Source: Pseudomonadota bacterium (GTDB lineage: Bacteria; Pseudomonadota; Gammaproteobacteria; Steroidobacterales; Woeseiaceae). Taken from it: a stretch of 37,573 nucleotides of DNA. This document shows positions 8,763 to 17,955 of this stretch, in pieces; the first letter of the stretch is position 1, and each line of letters begins with the position of its first letter. The notes below the pieces were generated by a model. It did not search any database and was not told the origin of the DNA. It saw only the letters and a list, made by a program, of their open reading frames with translations. Made by a program: the position numbers and the translations under genes. The stretch is from NCBI GenBank assembly GCA_022563195.1, contig JADFNV010000028.1, forward strand, positions 1-37,573, read 5' to 3'.

Positions 8763-9554
8763 TCAGCTGCCGGACCAGACCGGCCGGCGCTTCTCGATGA
8801 ACGCATCGATGCCTTCGGTAGCATCGTCGGTCATCATGTTGCGCACCATCACGGCGCCGGTAAATTCGTAAGCGTCGCGGAGACTGCACTCGAGCTGTTT
8901 ATAAAATGCGACCTTGCCCATTTCGACTGCCACAGGTGACTTCGAGCAGATGGTTGCAGCCAGTTCTCGCACTGCCTCATCGAGGTCGTCTGCGGCAACA
9001 GCACGATTTATCAGTCCGTATTTTTCTGCCGTTGCTGCATCGATCATCTCGCCCGTCAACAACATCTGCATCGCCTGTTTGCGGTTTACGTTGCGGCTGA
9101 GCGCGACCATAGGGGTTGAGCAAAACAGGCCGATATTGACGCCAGGCGTGGCAAAACGTGCATCGTCCGCGGCAATGGCGAGGTCGCACGTGGCTACGAG
9201 CTGACAGCCCGCGGCCGTGGCGATTCCGTGAACGCGAGCAATGACGGGCTTGGGCAATTCCACAATCGCTGTCATCAGTTTGGCGCATTCCGCGAAGGTT
9301 TCTCGATGTGCCTGTTCGCGATCATCGGCGCGCATCTCTTTGAGGTCGTGACCGGCACAAAAAGCAGGGCCATTGCCACGAATAACGACGACTCTCACGT
9401 CCGCATTGCCGGCGATATCCGCAAGCGCCACATTGAGATCACGCATCAGCGCCATCGACAGGGCATTACGCTGCTGCGGACGATTCAAGGCCAAAGTTGC
9501 AACACCGTCGCGGGTCTCGCACAAGAGCACAGCATCCTGTCGTTGGGCCGTCAT
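8763..9554 (-). CDS. Enoyl-CoA hydratase/isomerase family protein, ECHDC3-like
   Basis: A 263-residue crotonase-fold protein. The oxyanion-hole motifs FCAGHDLKEM and GIATAAGCQLVATCDLA are clear and the overall pattern resembles mitochondrial ECHDC3. The two glutamates that catalyse hydration in classical enoyl-CoA hydratases are not in place: the first position is Gln (GCQLV) and the second region reads TPGVNIG. A standard hydratase reaction is therefore doubtful; CoA-ester binding or another crotonase reaction is more likely. The ATG overlaps the stop of the DMT permease gene by the ATGA pattern, so the two are translationally coupled. Confidence 0.88.
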   Translation of the reverse strand: MTAQRQDAVLLCETRDGVATLALNRPQQRNALSMALMRDLNVALADIAGNADVRVVVIRGNGPAFCAGHDLKEMRADDREQAHRETFAECAKLMTAIVELPKPVIARVHGIATAAGCQLVATCDLAIAADDARFATPGVNIGLFCSTPMVALSRNVNRKQAMQMLLTGEMIDAATAEKYGLINRAVAADDLDEAVRELAATICSKSPVAVEMGKVAFYKQLECSLRDAYEFTGAVMVRNMMTDDATEGIDAFIEKRRPVWSGS

Positions 9555-10423
9555 AAAGATCGCTCTTCTTTCGCCATCTCCATCACGCTATACACGGTTA
9601 CCGACACCAGGACAATCACAATTCCAACCATGGCCAACTGGCTCGGCGTTTCACCGACACCGATCCAAACCCATATTGGCGATAAAATCGTTTCAATCAA
9701 TGCGAAAAATGCCACCTGGGCGGCGAGAATATGACGTGTTGCGATCGTATAGCACATGAAGCCTACAGTGAGTTGCACGCACCCCATCGCCACCGACAAG
9801 GCCATATCGTGCGCTGTTATCGACAAGTTCTCCGCGCCGGCGAAACCCACGATAGCCATGACCATGCCCGCCAGACATGCCGCCGGTAACATATCGATAT
9901 CGAGGTTGTCGCGCAAAATCATCAGATAAATTATGAACGTCACGACCACACCCAGCGCCATCACGTTGCCAAACCATTGGCCGTCGATAATGCTATCGGC
10001 AAAAAGCAGGCCGATGCCGCTGAGCGAGACAAACATCGTGACAATTCCGGTAGTCGACATCCGTTCGCCCAACATTACCCAGGCGACAAGAGCTGTTGCC
10101 AAAGGCGCCGACCCGATTATGAAAACCGCGTTCGCAACAGTCGTATGCATTAGAGCGAAGACGTAAAAGAACGACGCCAGTCCGAGCGCTACACCGGCCC
10201 AGACACCGCGTTGGCCGATTGCGAGAAACATCCTCTTGGTTTTCGCGCGGTAGTGCAAAAGCAAAATCAGAAACACCGTGATTGAAAATGCAATACCGCG
10301 AAAAAAAAGAACCTGCCAGGCATCCGCTTGCTCAATATTGCGTAGCATGATGCCGTTGGTGCTGAGAAAAACGCTGCCGACGATAACCAGTAAGACGCCA
10401 AACCCGTATCTCTGCTGTCGCAT
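9551..10423 (-). CDS. EamA/DMT-superfamily permease
   Basis: A 290-residue inner-membrane protein with about ten hydrophobic segments arranged as two EamA repeats, the usual layout of drug/metabolite transporters. Motifs such as FFRGIAFS after the first helix pair and the helix-end motif LGERMS in the first repeat are typical. It is the first gene of a two-gene unit with the ECHDC3-like gene (ATGA overlap) and is divergent from the GcvT-like gene only 38 bases away, so their promoters must be closely packed. Substrate unknown; export of amino acids or metabolites is common in the family. Confidence 0.88.
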   Translation of the reverse strand: MRQQRYGFGVLLVIVGSVFLSTNGIMLRNIEQADAWQVLFFRGIAFSITVFLILLLHYRAKTKRMFLAIGQRGVWAGVALGLASFFYVFALMHTTVANAVFIIGSAPLATALVAWVMLGERMSTTGIVTMFVSLSGIGLLFADSIIDGQWFGNVMALGVVVTFIIYLMILRDNLDIDMLPAACLAGMVMAIVGFAGAENLSITAHDMALSVAMGCVQLTVGFMCYTIATRHILAAQVAFFALIETILSPIWVWIGVGETPSQLAMVGIVIVLVSVTVYSVMEMAKEERSL

Positions 10424-10461
10424 TACTTTTCTCTCACCGTCGGACGCGGTAGCCTACTCGT

Positions 10462-11658
10462 ATGGCACCTACAAACTCAAGTGATACGCCCGAAATCGTG
10501 CACGCTAAATCTCACCCGATTGTGCGTATCAATTCCAAGCGCTTAGAGCATTCTCCCTACGTAGATAAATATGCCAACGAACAGACTATTTTTGCGATTT
10601 ACGCGAAACGACTCTATCCGGTCTCTTTGGGCGAAGACGTCATCGAGCATTATTGGAAGTTACGACGCGATGTCATGCTCTACGACACACCCGAGAAGCC
10701 AATCGATATACAAGGTCCGGATGCAGTTGCCTTGCTGGAACGCGTTTTTACGCGCCGTATCGACGACCTCAAAACCTGGCGTGCGCGCTATGCCATCGCC
10801 TGCACCCCGCAGGGCGGCATTATCATGGACGGTGTGTTGATTCGCCTGGCAGAGGATCACTTCTGGTATGTCGAGGCCAATGGCGAATTTGAATCGTGGC
10901 TGATGGCTTATGCAGATGGGCTGGACGTTACGGTGAGTGATCCAAAATCCCGCGTCCTGCAGATTCAGGGGCCTAGGGCGCTTGACGTATTGGCCGACGC
11001 CACTAACGGCCAAGTGCCCGACAATTTTGCTTATTTTCATGCAGGCATGTTCGAATTGGGCGGCCAGGAGGTCCTGGTATCTCGCACCGGCTGGACCGGC
11101 GAGATGGGTGTCGAGATCTATGGCAACCGCAATCTCGATCACTCTGCGCTCTGGGATCACATTATTGAAAGCGGTAAGGCACACGGCATGGCCTTTGGCA
11201 CCGGAGGATCGATGGGACTGCGCCGCGTGGAAGCCGGCATTTTAGATTACGACACCGATATCGATAGCAGTATGACGCCGTATGCCGCCGGGCTGGGAGA
11301 CTTTGTCGATTTATCCAAAACGGAATTTGTGGGTAGGGAGGCCTTGTTCAATGCCGATAAAAATCGCCGCCTGTTCGGTCTCGTCACTGCGAGCGGTATT
11401 CCACGCGTTGGCTCAACGGTGCTCGATGGCGACAAGAAAGTGGGAAATATGAAGGTCGGTGACTGGTCGCCCACACTCGAGAAAGGCATTGGTTATGTGC
11501 TTTTTGACCAGAGTGGCGCTAGCCAGGATAGTTGGCTTGGTCAATCACTCACACTTTGCGATATCGAGGGCGAGCACCACGATTGTGAGATCGTGTCACT
11601 GCCGTTTTATGATGCGGATAAGAAGATTCCGCGGGGGCTGGAAGTCGCCGAGATTTAG
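10462..11658 (+). CDS. GcvT/DmdA-like tetrahydrofolate-dependent methyltransferase
   Basis: A 398-residue protein of the aminomethyltransferase (glycine cleavage T) superfamily. The N-terminal folate-binding domain has YWKLRRDVMLYD, DIQGPDAVALLERVFTR, then LAEDHFWY and RTGWTGEMGVEIY, followed by a C-terminal GCV_T beta-barrel (LFGLVTASG, GYVLFD). The layout and several patches (EHYWxL, KGPDA-like, LAEDHFW) resemble dimethylsulfoniopropionate demethylase DmdA as well as GcvT. No other glycine-cleavage gene (gcvH, gcvP) is nearby, which argues against a true T-protein. Likely role: folate-dependent demethylation of a methylated osmolyte or amine. Exact substrate cannot be assigned. Start ATG 10462 has only a weak ribosome-binding site. 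Confidence 0.8.
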   Translation: MAPTNSSDTPEIVHAKSHPIVRINSKRLEHSPYVDKYANEQTIFAIYAKRLYPVSLGEDVIEHYWKLRRDVMLYDTPEKPIDIQGPDAVALLERVFTRRIDDLKTWRARYAIACTPQGGIIMDGVLIRLAEDHFWYVEANGEFESWLMAYADGLDVTVSDPKSRVLQIQGPRALDVLADATNGQVPDNFAYFHAGMFELGGQEVLVSRTGWTGEMGVEIYGNRNLDHSALWDHIIESGKAHGMAFGTGGSMGLRRVEAGILDYDTDIDSSMTPYAAGLGDFVDLSKTEFVGREALFNADKNRRLFGLVTASGIPRVGSTVLDGDKKVGNMKVGDWSPTLEKGIGYVLFDQSGASQDSWLGQSLTLCDIEGEHHDCEIVSLPFYDADKKIPRGLEVAEI

Positions 11659-11692
11659 ACGGGTACTCCGTCAAGGTGATATTGACACAGTC

Positions 11693-13472
<1,780 letters not shown>

Positions 13473-13500
13473 TGCGCCAGCATATCAGTGAAAGTCCAGC

Positions 13501-14007
13501 TTATGCTTTATCAGCGCCATTGCCCTCGCCAATGAATGAAAACTGATCGGGGTCAAAAAACATCAGTTTTAATTCGACAATGGGCATTTGGCTGAAAGAA
13601 TAGTTCATCAACATGACATTGCGTTGCTCGCCCCGCTGCACGATACCCGGCAAAGCTGCAATAACCACCTCGTTATTGTCTTCGTTGGCGAGTATGTTCA
13701 GGTCTTTTTTCTGCTTGAAGGCAGTTTCCGTGTGTCCCAACATCGATGTTAATGCCGCCATAAAACTATCAAAACCAAATCCAGGGCCAATAAATTCGCT
13801 GTAGTCCAAAGCTAAATTGAGCGGCGCATTACTCAGGGTGCCCATGTTTAGAGTGGCGATCTTTACGCTATCTCCATGTTTTATTTTCTTGAATACTTGC
13901 TTTGCACGAGCCTTCGGGCCCGCGATAAACCCAGATTGCAGAATCTCCGTGGCAGCGCCGACGACCTGGATGAGATCAATGTCCGTTTCGGTTTGTTCGT
14001 CAGCCAT
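13501..14007 (-). CDS. Uncharacterised 168-residue cytoplasmic protein
   Basis: Not recognised. It has no signal peptide or membrane segment. The sequence is a mix of strands and helices with a basic patch (GPKARAKQVFKKIKHGD, residues about 30-46), a Gly/Phe-rich centre (FIGPGFGFDSF), and a hydrophobic C-terminal half ending in acidic residues. A clear AAGGAT ribosome-binding site precedes ATG 14007. It sits 25 bases after the SDR gene inside the nine-gene run, so it probably works with those enzymes or is at least co-expressed. It could be an accessory or binding protein; no catalytic motif is apparent. Confidence 0.75.
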   Translation of the reverse strand: MADEQTETDIDLIQVVGAATEILQSGFIAGPKARAKQVFKKIKHGDSVKIATLNMGTLSNAPLNLALDYSEFIGPGFGFDSFMAALTSMLGHTETAFKQKKDLNILANEDNNEVVIAALPGIVQRGEQRNVMLMNYSFSQMPIVELKLMFFDPDQFSFIGEGNGADKA

Positions 14008-14032
14008 GTTTTTCTATCCTTGTATCACGCAA

Positions 14033-14815
14033 TCAAGCCGCAGCATATCCGCCATCGACCCTGTAAATACCACCCGTACAATAGGCTGCAGCATCCGATG
14101 CCAAATAGACAGCCAACCCGGCGATATCGTCTGCGATCCCGGCGCGCCTGAGAGGAATTTTTTTCAAGAACCGCTGCAGAATTGCCTCATCGTTCCAGAG
14201 GGCCTCGCTGAATTTAGTCTTGATAAGACCGGGGCAAATCGCATTCACCCGAATATTGTCGGCACCCCAATCCTGGGCCATCGCCTGGGTCAGGCTGTTG
14301 ATTGCTGCCTTGCTGACACTGTATATCCCGATGCCGCGTTCGGGCTTGAGACCGCCGATCGAGCTAATGTTGATGATCGAGCCACCGCCCCGCTCTTTGA
14401 GGATCGGATAGGCCTTTTTGCACAATTCGAATGGGCCCTTGAGATTGACATCGATGATCTTGTCGAAAGCGCGTTCTTCGGTATTTTGTATCGGGCCAAA
14501 AACAGGATTGGCGGCCGCGTTGTTGATAATGATGTCCAGACCGCCATACGCCTTGACCGTCTTATCAACCAGGGCGTGGATTTCTTCGATATTGCCCATA
14601 TTCGCGGCAATACCGGTTGCTTCCAGTCCATCGGCTCGAAATGCCTCGGCCACGGCGTCAACGGCGTCCTGTTTGCGACTACTGACGACTACCTTGGCGC
14701 CAAATTCCGCCAGGCCGCGAGCCATCGCCTCACCAATGCCCTTGCTCGCCCCGGTCACCAAAGCGATTTTTCCGTCCAGCTGAAACAAGGGCTGGATGCG
14801 TTTTTGTTCTGACAT
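14033..14815 (-). CDS. Short-chain dehydrogenase/reductase
   Basis: A 260-residue classical SDR with the cofactor motif TGASKGIG (21-28), NNAA (98-101), catalytic serine near 152, and YSVSK with Tyr165 and Lys169. SSRK after the second strand suggests NADP(H). The C-terminus GGIYRVDGGYAAA is typical of 3-oxoacyl-reductase-like members. It is preceded by a strong AGGAGAGG ribosome-binding site and lies 27 bases after the aminotransferase gene. In this operon it could reduce a beta-keto acid or its CoA ester, or oxidise a hydroxy acid, which would fit the proposed beta-amino-acid route; that is inference. Confidence 0.92.
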   Translation of the reverse strand: MSEQKRIQPLFQLDGKIALVTGASKGIGEAMARGLAEFGAKVVVSSRKQDAVDAVAEAFRADGLEATGIAANMGNIEEIHALVDKTVKAYGGLDIIINNAAANPVFGPIQNTEERAFDKIIDVNLKGPFELCKKAYPILKERGGGSIINISSIGGLKPERGIGIYSVSKAAINSLTQAMAQDWGADNIRVNAICPGLIKTKFSEALWNDEAILQRFLKKIPLRRAGIADDIAGLAVYLASDAAAYCTGGIYRVDGGYAAA

Positions 14816-14842
14816 CGAAGTACCTCTCCTCCCCGATTTTCA

Positions 14843-16192
14843 TCATACTTTGCGATTATTTTCCGCTGCTTGCAACGCCGGCTTGATGCTTCGGAACGCG
14901 CCCTCCACGACCTCGGCAAGTCGATCGATCTCCTTAGCCGTCATTGCCGTGGATAACATGCCTGTGCAGGTACCGACGAGAAAAATGCCATTGGCGAGTG
15001 CGTAGTCCAGGAAGGATTCACGCAACGCCGCTTCGCCGGCCAGGTCGTAGGCTTCACGATAATTGACGGGTGGAATCGGTTTCATGTGAATACGGAACAT
15101 CGATGCGGCTCCCGTGACGCACGCAGGAACGTCGGCAGCTTCAATAGCCTGAGTGATCGCTGCGCGTGCCTGCTCGCCGAGCTCATTCAGTCGATCGATA
15201 GCCGGTGCATCAAACAGTTCCATGGCAATGCGTCCCGCCGTCATCGTCACCGGGTTCGCCGAGAAGGTACCGGCATGTGGAAACAGCACTTTGTCGGCAA
15301 GTGGATCCATCACGCTCATGACCGCGTCGCTACCCGCCAGCGCACCGACCGGGAATCCGCCACCAATCATCTTACCCATCGCCGTCAAATCTGGTTCGAT
15401 GTCATAGGTCGCCTGTGCGCCGCCATAATGACACCGCAAGGTGATGACTTCATCGCACACGAGCAGTACATCGTTGTCGGCCGTCCATTCGCGCAGCTTG
15501 CGAACGTAATCTGTCTGCGCCGGGATCAGTCCGATGCGATGCGGCATCAGATCGATCAGAACGCAGGCGAGATCCGCTGCATTGCGTTCGAGAATCGCGA
15601 TTGCCCGATCCGTGTCGTTAAATGGAATTACGATAACGTCGGCCAACGCTGACGGCGGTGTACCGTGGACTACGGGTACGCTGCTGGGGCGATCGACTTC
15701 ACCCCAATTGGCCGGCCCGGCATTCTGGCTGACCTCCGCATAATCGTATTGGCCATGATAGGCACCCTCAATTTTCGCGATCTTGGCACGACCGGTAAAA
15801 GCGCGTGATGCCTTCACAGCGCTCATGACGGCCTCGGTTCCCGAGTTAACGAAGCGTATCTTGTCAAAACTCGGCGCTCGGCTGCACAAATGCTCGGCGA
15901 AGAGAACCTCAACCTCAGTCGCCATCGTGTAGCCGGTGCCCATTTGCAATTGCTTGGATACGGCGTCGACTATCGCGGGCAGCGCATGGCCGTGTATCAA
16001 CGACGCCATGTTATTCGCAAAATCAATGCGCCGAACGCCCTCGATATCCGTCAGGTAACAGCCTTCGCCGTGCATGGCGTACAAGGGATGCGGTTTGCGC
16101 AATACGGTGTTGCGGCTGCAGCCACCGGGCATGACCTTGAGCGCTCGCTCGTACAAGCGAGCGCTTTGACTTGACGATTGCTTATGGGTCAT
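14843..16192 (-). CDS. Class III aminotransferase, glutamate-1-semialdehyde aminomutase / beta-amino-acid transaminase type
   Basis: A 449-residue fold-type I PLP enzyme. MPGGCSRN (21-28) and the layout match the GSA-aminomutase subgroup, which also contains beta-phenylalanine-type transaminases. SGTEAV (117-122) binds the PLP phosphate, CDEV (Asp247) the pyridine nitrogen, and Lys274 in AMGKMIGGGFPVGA forms the Schiff base. The segment LMPHRIGLIP replaces the usual EPxxGNxG, so it is probably not the haem-pathway HemL. It overlaps the CoA-transferase B gene by 11 bases. A near-perfect 9-10 bp inverted repeat lies in codons 10-17. Proposed role: transaminating the beta-amino acid made by the upstream aminomutase. 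Confidence 0.88.
   Translation of the reverse strand: MTHKQSSSQSARLYERALKVMPGGCSRNTVLRKPHPLYAMHGEGCYLTDIEGVRRIDFANNMASLIHGHALPAIVDAVSKQLQMGTGYTMATEVEVLFAEHLCSRAPSFDKIRFVNSGTEAVMSAVKASRAFTGRAKIAKIEGAYHGQYDYAEVSQNAGPANWGEVDRPSSVPVVHGTPPSALADVIVIPFNDTDRAIAILERNAADLACVLIDLMPHRIGLIPAQTDYVRKLREWTADNDVLLVCDEVITLRCHYGGAQATYDIEPDLTAMGKMIGGGFPVGALAGSDAVMSVMDPLADKVLFPHAGTFSANPVTMTAGRIAMELFDAPAIDRLNELGEQARAAITQAIEAADVPACVTGAASMFRIHMKPIPPVNYREAYDLAGEAALRESFLDYALANGIFLVGTCTGMLSTAMTAKEIDRLAEVVEGAFRSIKPALQAAENNRKV
16140..16165 (-). other. Strong inverted repeat at the start of the aminotransferase coding region
   Basis: GCGCTCGCT (16141-16149) and AGCGAGCGC (16156-16164) are exact complements with a six-base loop, and the flanking A16140/T16165 adds a tenth pair. 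The hairpin would form about 25 bases inside the aminotransferase coding sequence and close to the end of the CoA-transferase B gene. It could slow ribosomes or shape mRNA stability at this 11-base gene overlap. Chance in a GC-rich coding sequence is also possible. Confidence 0.4.
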
Positions 16193-16862
16193 GGCCTGCT
16201 CCGTCCGCGATCGTCAGGTCGGCTTCGGTCCGCTGTTGCACGTATTGAAAGTCGATGCCCGGTGCCAGGCGTACTACCTCGAGTGCGTTCTCGATGACGT
16301 CGATGACGGCGAGATCCGTGTATATGCGGCGCACGACACCGATGCCCGTGAGCGGATACGTACATGACCTGACCAGTTTAGGTTTACCTTGCCTCGTGCA
16401 GTGCTTCGTAGCGACGAGAATGGTATCGACGCCTGCGACCAGGTCCATGGCACCACCAACAGCCGGCGCGGCGTCGTCGCGGCCCAGCGACCAGTTCGCG
16501 AGGTCGCCGTGTTGCGAAACCTGCATCGCACCGAGGACACATATGTCGATATGGCCACCGCGGATCATCGCAAAGCTATCGGCATGGTGAAAAAACGCCG
16601 CCCCTTGAATCGCAGTAACGTGCTGTTTGCCGGCGTTGATCAGTTCCGGATCTTCGTGACCCGGCTCGGGTGGCGGACCCATGCCCAACAGGCCATTTTC
16701 GGTGTGGAAAATAACCTCTCGATCACCCGGTATGTTGGCTGCCACGAGTTCCGGCATGCCTATGCCTAAGTTGACGATAGAGCCGTCCGGTATATCGTGG
16801 GCGATATTGCGGGCGATCTCGTCTCGACCCCAGCCACGTAACTCCTGTGCTGCCTCGCTCAT
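16182..16862 (-). CDS. 3-oxoacid CoA-transferase, subunit B
   Basis: A 226-residue beta subunit of a family I CoA-transferase (SCOT, AtoA, PcaJ group). The catalytic glutamate is Glu55 in FHTENGLLGMG, which forms the glutamyl-CoA thioester. GIGMPELVA (33-41) and GGAMDLVAGVDTILV are typical of the family. It works as a heterodimer or heterotetramer with subunit A, whose stop overlaps its start (ATGA). Reaction: transfer of CoA, often from succinyl-CoA, to a 3-oxoacid. The exact acceptor (acetoacetate, 3-oxoadipate or other) cannot be read from motifs; in this operon a beta-keto acid from the aminotransferase is the obvious candidate. Confidence 0.93.
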   Translation of the reverse strand: MSEAAQELRGWGRDEIARNIAHDIPDGSIVNLGIGMPELVAANIPGDREVIFHTENGLLGMGPPPEPGHEDPELINAGKQHVTAIQGAAFFHHADSFAMIRGGHIDICVLGAMQVSQHGDLANWSLGRDDAAPAVGGAMDLVAGVDTILVATKHCTRQGKPKLVRSCTYPLTGIGVVRRIYTDLAVIDVIENALEVVRLAPGIDFQYVQQRTEADLTIADGAGHDP

Positions 16863-17569
16863 GGGTAGCTCTCGCCGGCTGCAACCAGCGCAGATTCCTG
16901 TAAAGGGTCCCCGACTTCGACCATCCGGTCCACGAACACACCCGGCGTAACGATAACTTCCGGATCAATGGCACCCGCGGCTACTATCGAATCCGCCTGC
17001 ACAATGGTCGTTTTTGCAGCCATGGCCATCACGGGCGAAAAATTGCGTGCCGTCTTGTAGTAGATGAGATTGCCGAGGCGATCGGCTTTTGAACACTTGA
17101 TCAGCGCGAAATCGGCCGTCAGGCCATGTTCCAACACGTATTCCCGGCCTGCGAAGGTTCGCGTTTCCTTACCTTCAGCAAGTTCGGTACCGACCGATGT
17201 TGGCGTATAAAACGCAGGGATACCCGCCCCGCCCGCGCGGATGCGTTCCGCCAGCGTGCCCTGTGGGACGAGTTCCAGTTCTATCTCGCCCGCCTGGTAC
17301 TTGTCCGGAAACACGGTGGAATTGCTGGTCCGAGGGAACGAGCAGATCATCCTGGCCACACGGCCCTGTTCGATCAGGGCCGCAAGCCCGACATGCCCGC
17401 TGCCCGTATTGTTGTTGACGACGACGAGATCTGTCGCGCCCTGGTCGATGAGCGCGTGCAGCAGCTCAATGGGACTGCCCGCAGCGCCGAACCCCCCGAT
17501 CAGCACCGTCGCACCGTCAAAGATGTCGGCGACGGCGTCGGCCGGCGAATCGCTTTGCTTGTTGATCAC
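16859..17569 (-). CDS. 3-oxoacid CoA-transferase, subunit A
   Basis: A 236-residue alpha subunit paired with the downstream B subunit by an ATGA overlap. The CoA-binding loop GGFGAAGSP lies at 25-33, followed by VVNNNTG and the family pattern IPAFYTPTSVGTELAEGKE. KCSKADRLGNLIYYKTARNFSPVMA is the conserved substrate/CoA region of SCOT-like proteins. The start is GTG at 17569 with no strong ribosome-binding site; it lies 52 bases after the ferredoxin gene, so it may be reached by the same transcript. Confidence 0.93.
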   Translation of the reverse strand: MINKQSDSPADAVADIFDGATVLIGGFGAAGSPIELLHALIDQGATDLVVVNNNTGSGHVGLAALIEQGRVARMICSFPRTSNSTVFPDKYQAGEIELELVPQGTLAERIRAGGAGIPAFYTPTSVGTELAEGKETRTFAGREYVLEHGLTADFALIKCSKADRLGNLIYYKTARNFSPVMAMAAKTTIVQADSIVAAGAIDPEVIVTPGVFVDRMVEVGDPLQESALVAAGESYP

Positions 17570-17621
17570 GGGGATGTGCTTCTAATCACGAAAACTCGCG
17601 GCGATTCATAAATTATCCGGG

Positions 17622-17945
17622 CTAGCGCTCGAGGAACTTCAGCTTGCCCTCAACCCCGATCCACTTGTCGGAGTCGGGCAAAGGATCCTTCTGCTCGGTG
17701 ATGCAGGGCCAGGTCTCAGCGAGTTCCGCATTGAGTTCGAGAAACTCCGCCTGGTCTTCGGGAAGATCGTCCTCGGCATATATCGCGTCTATCGGACACG
17801 CCGGCACGCACAGATCGCAATCGATGCATTCGTCGGGATGGATGACCAGAAAATTGGGGCCTTCATAGAAACAGTCCGCCGGGCACACTTCGACGCAGTC
17901 CGTGAGCTTGCAACGGATACAGTTTGCACCGACGACATAGGTCAT
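17622..17945 (-). CDS. fdxA: 7Fe ferredoxin, [3Fe-4S][4Fe-4S] type
   Basis: A 107-residue ferredoxin closely patterned on Azotobacter ferredoxin [20 protein letters not shown] followed by [17 protein letters not shown], giving the cysteines for one 3Fe-4S and one 4Fe-4S cluster, with the usual acidic C-terminal extension. It carries low-potential electrons in the cytoplasm. It starts only 10 bases after the radical SAM aminomutase gene, whose 4Fe-4S cluster must be reduced to cleave SAM, so it is a natural electron donor for that enzyme. That link is inferred from the neighbourhood. Confidence 0.93.
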   Translation of the reverse strand: MTYVVGANCIRCKLTDCVEVCPADCFYEGPNFLVIHPDECIDCDLCVPACPIDAIYAEDDLPEDQAEFLELNAELAETWPCITEQKDPLPDSDKWIGVEGKLKFLER

Positions 17946-17955
17946 TGCGCACCCA

